Source of the DNA: Candidatus Equinaster intestinalis
GTDB taxonomy: Bacteria; Bacillota_A; Clostridia; Oscillospirales; Acutalibacteraceae
Assembly (NCBI GenBank): GCA_018065375.1
Contig: JAGHTJ010000011.1
Location: 1-5,386, forward strand
Direction of reading: 5' to 3'
Length of the DNA stretch: 5,386 nt
Shown here: positions 4,676 through 5,386 of the stretch, in pieces
Layout: each line of letters starts with the position of its first letter
How positions within the stretch are numbered: position 1 is the stretch's first letter
Program-made: the position numbers and the translations under genes
The notes under the pieces: generated by a model
Seen by the model: only the letters and a program-made list of their open reading frames with translations
What the model was told of the DNA's origin: nothing
The model's database searches: none

Positions 4676-5386
4676 CTATGAAAGCATATTTTCTATGCTC
4701 TCGTTTGATTTTTCGCGGCGGTCAAATTCCTTTATAAAACCGTCCGTTTCCCGGCCGAGCATTTCTTCACTGTCAATTTTAAGACCGAATGCAAGGCTCG
4801 CCAATGCAAAATAGATTTTACCGAGATTTGCGCTTACGCTTTTTGTATCTCCGGCATTTACGTTTTCCGAAATACTATTTGCAATATCAGTTATTTTCTT
4901 TGCGATTTCTTCATTTGAAGGAGCCTTAACTCCCGCCTTTTGCGCCCTTTTCACAACCTTGGTTGCTCTCATAAGCGCAGGATACGACATCGGCACGCTG
5001 TAAAGAGTATCTGCCGCGCTCGACTGGTTTTTCTCAACCTTTTTAATGGCATCCCAATTATTCAGCACCTCTTCGGTACCCGATACCTTCACATCTCCGA
5101 AAACGTGGGGATGGCGAAGTATCATCTTTTTGGATATGCCGTTAATTACATCGTCTATCGAAAAGCCGTCTTCCTCCTTGGCTATCTGCGAATGGAGAAG
5201 TATCTGCAAGAGAACGTCTCCGAGCTCCTCGCAAAGGTCGGTAGCATTATCACGGTCAATCGCATCGACCGCCTCGTAGGTTTCCTCGATAAATTCGTTT
5301 CTTATGGACTTATGGGTTTGCTGTGCATCCCACGGACAACCGCCCGGCGCCCTTAAAATACGGATTATCTCTACGAGCTCTTCAAA
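4676..5386 (-). CDS. mazG: Nucleoside triphosphate pyrophosphohydrolase MazG, 5' end missing
   Basis: MazG hydrolyses nucleoside triphosphates, including aberrant ones, to monophosphate and pyrophosphate and so cleans the nucleotide pool. The frame is open to the right edge, giving 236 residues without a start codon; the visible part begins FEELVEIIRILRAPGGCPWD. Diagnostic elements are GGCPWDAQQTHKSIRNE (15-31), the metal-binding EExxE motif as EETYE (34-38) with ExxD as ELGD (54-57), and KKMILRHPHVFGD (87-99). A second, weaker MazG-like helical half follows, as in two-domain MazG proteins. Stand-alone MazG usually starts only a few residues before this point, so little may be missing; alternatively an N-terminal tetrapyrrole-methylase domain, as in B. 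subtilis YabN, lies outside the window. An internal TTG at 5209 can be excluded as the start because it would delete the catalytic motifs. The C-terminus ends NMLS at a TAG codon, 56 bases before HU. Confidence 0.95.
   Translation of the reverse strand, partial: FEELVEIIRILRAPGGCPWDAQQTHKSIRNEFIEETYEAVDAIDRDNATDLCEELGDVLLQILLHSQIAKEEDGFSIDDVINGISKKMILRHPHVFGDVKVSGTEEVLNNWDAIKKVEKNQSSAADTLYSVPMSYPALMRATKVVKRAQKAGVKAPSNEEIAKKITDIANSISENVNAGDTKSVSANLGKIYFALASLAFGLKIDSEEMLGRETDGFIKEFDRREKSNESIENMLS

Noticed and set aside
4683..4699. Inverted repeat AGCATA-N5-TATGCT at the 3' end of mazG
   Set aside because: Only six AT-rich base pairs inside coding sequence, with no T-run after it on the minus strand; treated as chance.
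1..5386. Window length of 5386 bases, the same as phage phiX174
   Set aside because: The content is plainly bacterial chromosome with no phiX174 genes, so the length match is coincidence.

Overview
The window is a compact, single-orientation stretch: every supported gene lies on the minus strand, so transcription runs from the right edge to the left edge. It fits a chromosome fragment of a low-to-moderate GC, endospore-forming Bacillota, most likely class Clostridia and possibly an Oscillospiraceae-like gut lineage (lineage is inference). The supporting evidence is the sporulation pair yabP-yabQ, the gene order mazG-HU-rqcP-yabP-yabQ-divIC-S1 protein, a CIRCE (HrcA) operator in front of groES, and strong AGGAGG-type ribosome binding sites. 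I see no tRNA, rRNA, CRISPR array, insertion sequence or phage gene.

Right to left in transcription order. (1) 5386-4676: mazG nucleotide pyrophosphohydrolase, missing only its 5' end at the window edge. (2) 4619-4347: HU, flanked by two hairpins. (3) 4287-4045: rqcP/yabO S4-domain protein of ribosome quality control. (4) 3999-3730 and 3727-3266: yabP and yabQ, two sporulation genes two bases apart and probably translationally coupled. (5) 3218-2931: a DivIC/FtsB-type septum protein with its own good sigma-A-like promoter inside the end of yabQ. (6) 2888-2448: an S1-domain RNA-binding protein (YabR type), followed by a clear intrinsic terminator. (7) 2404-1286: a THUMP-type rRNA guanine-N2 methyltransferase (RlmL/YpsC-like), then, 14 bases on, 1271-354: a diacylglycerol/lipid kinase-family protein. 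(8) 338-4: a separate heat-shock unit with a promoter, a perfect CIRCE operator and groES.

The right half is the widely conserved 'yab' neighbourhood, which links nucleotide-pool cleaning, nucleoid packing, translation rescue, sporulation and division. The promoter before divIC and the hairpins around HU suggest that housekeeping and sporulation genes are regulated separately despite the operon-like layout. The left half adds rRNA modification, a lipid kinase and the start of the groESL stress operon.

The gene content is conventional and I found no new system. The points worth a second look are a groES frame that ends in two TAG codons about 15 residues early, at the very edge of the window; a terminator that ends almost on top of the next start codon; the internal divIC promoter; and a GGEGT variant of the lipid-kinase GGDGT motif. 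No gap between genes exceeds about 110 bases.
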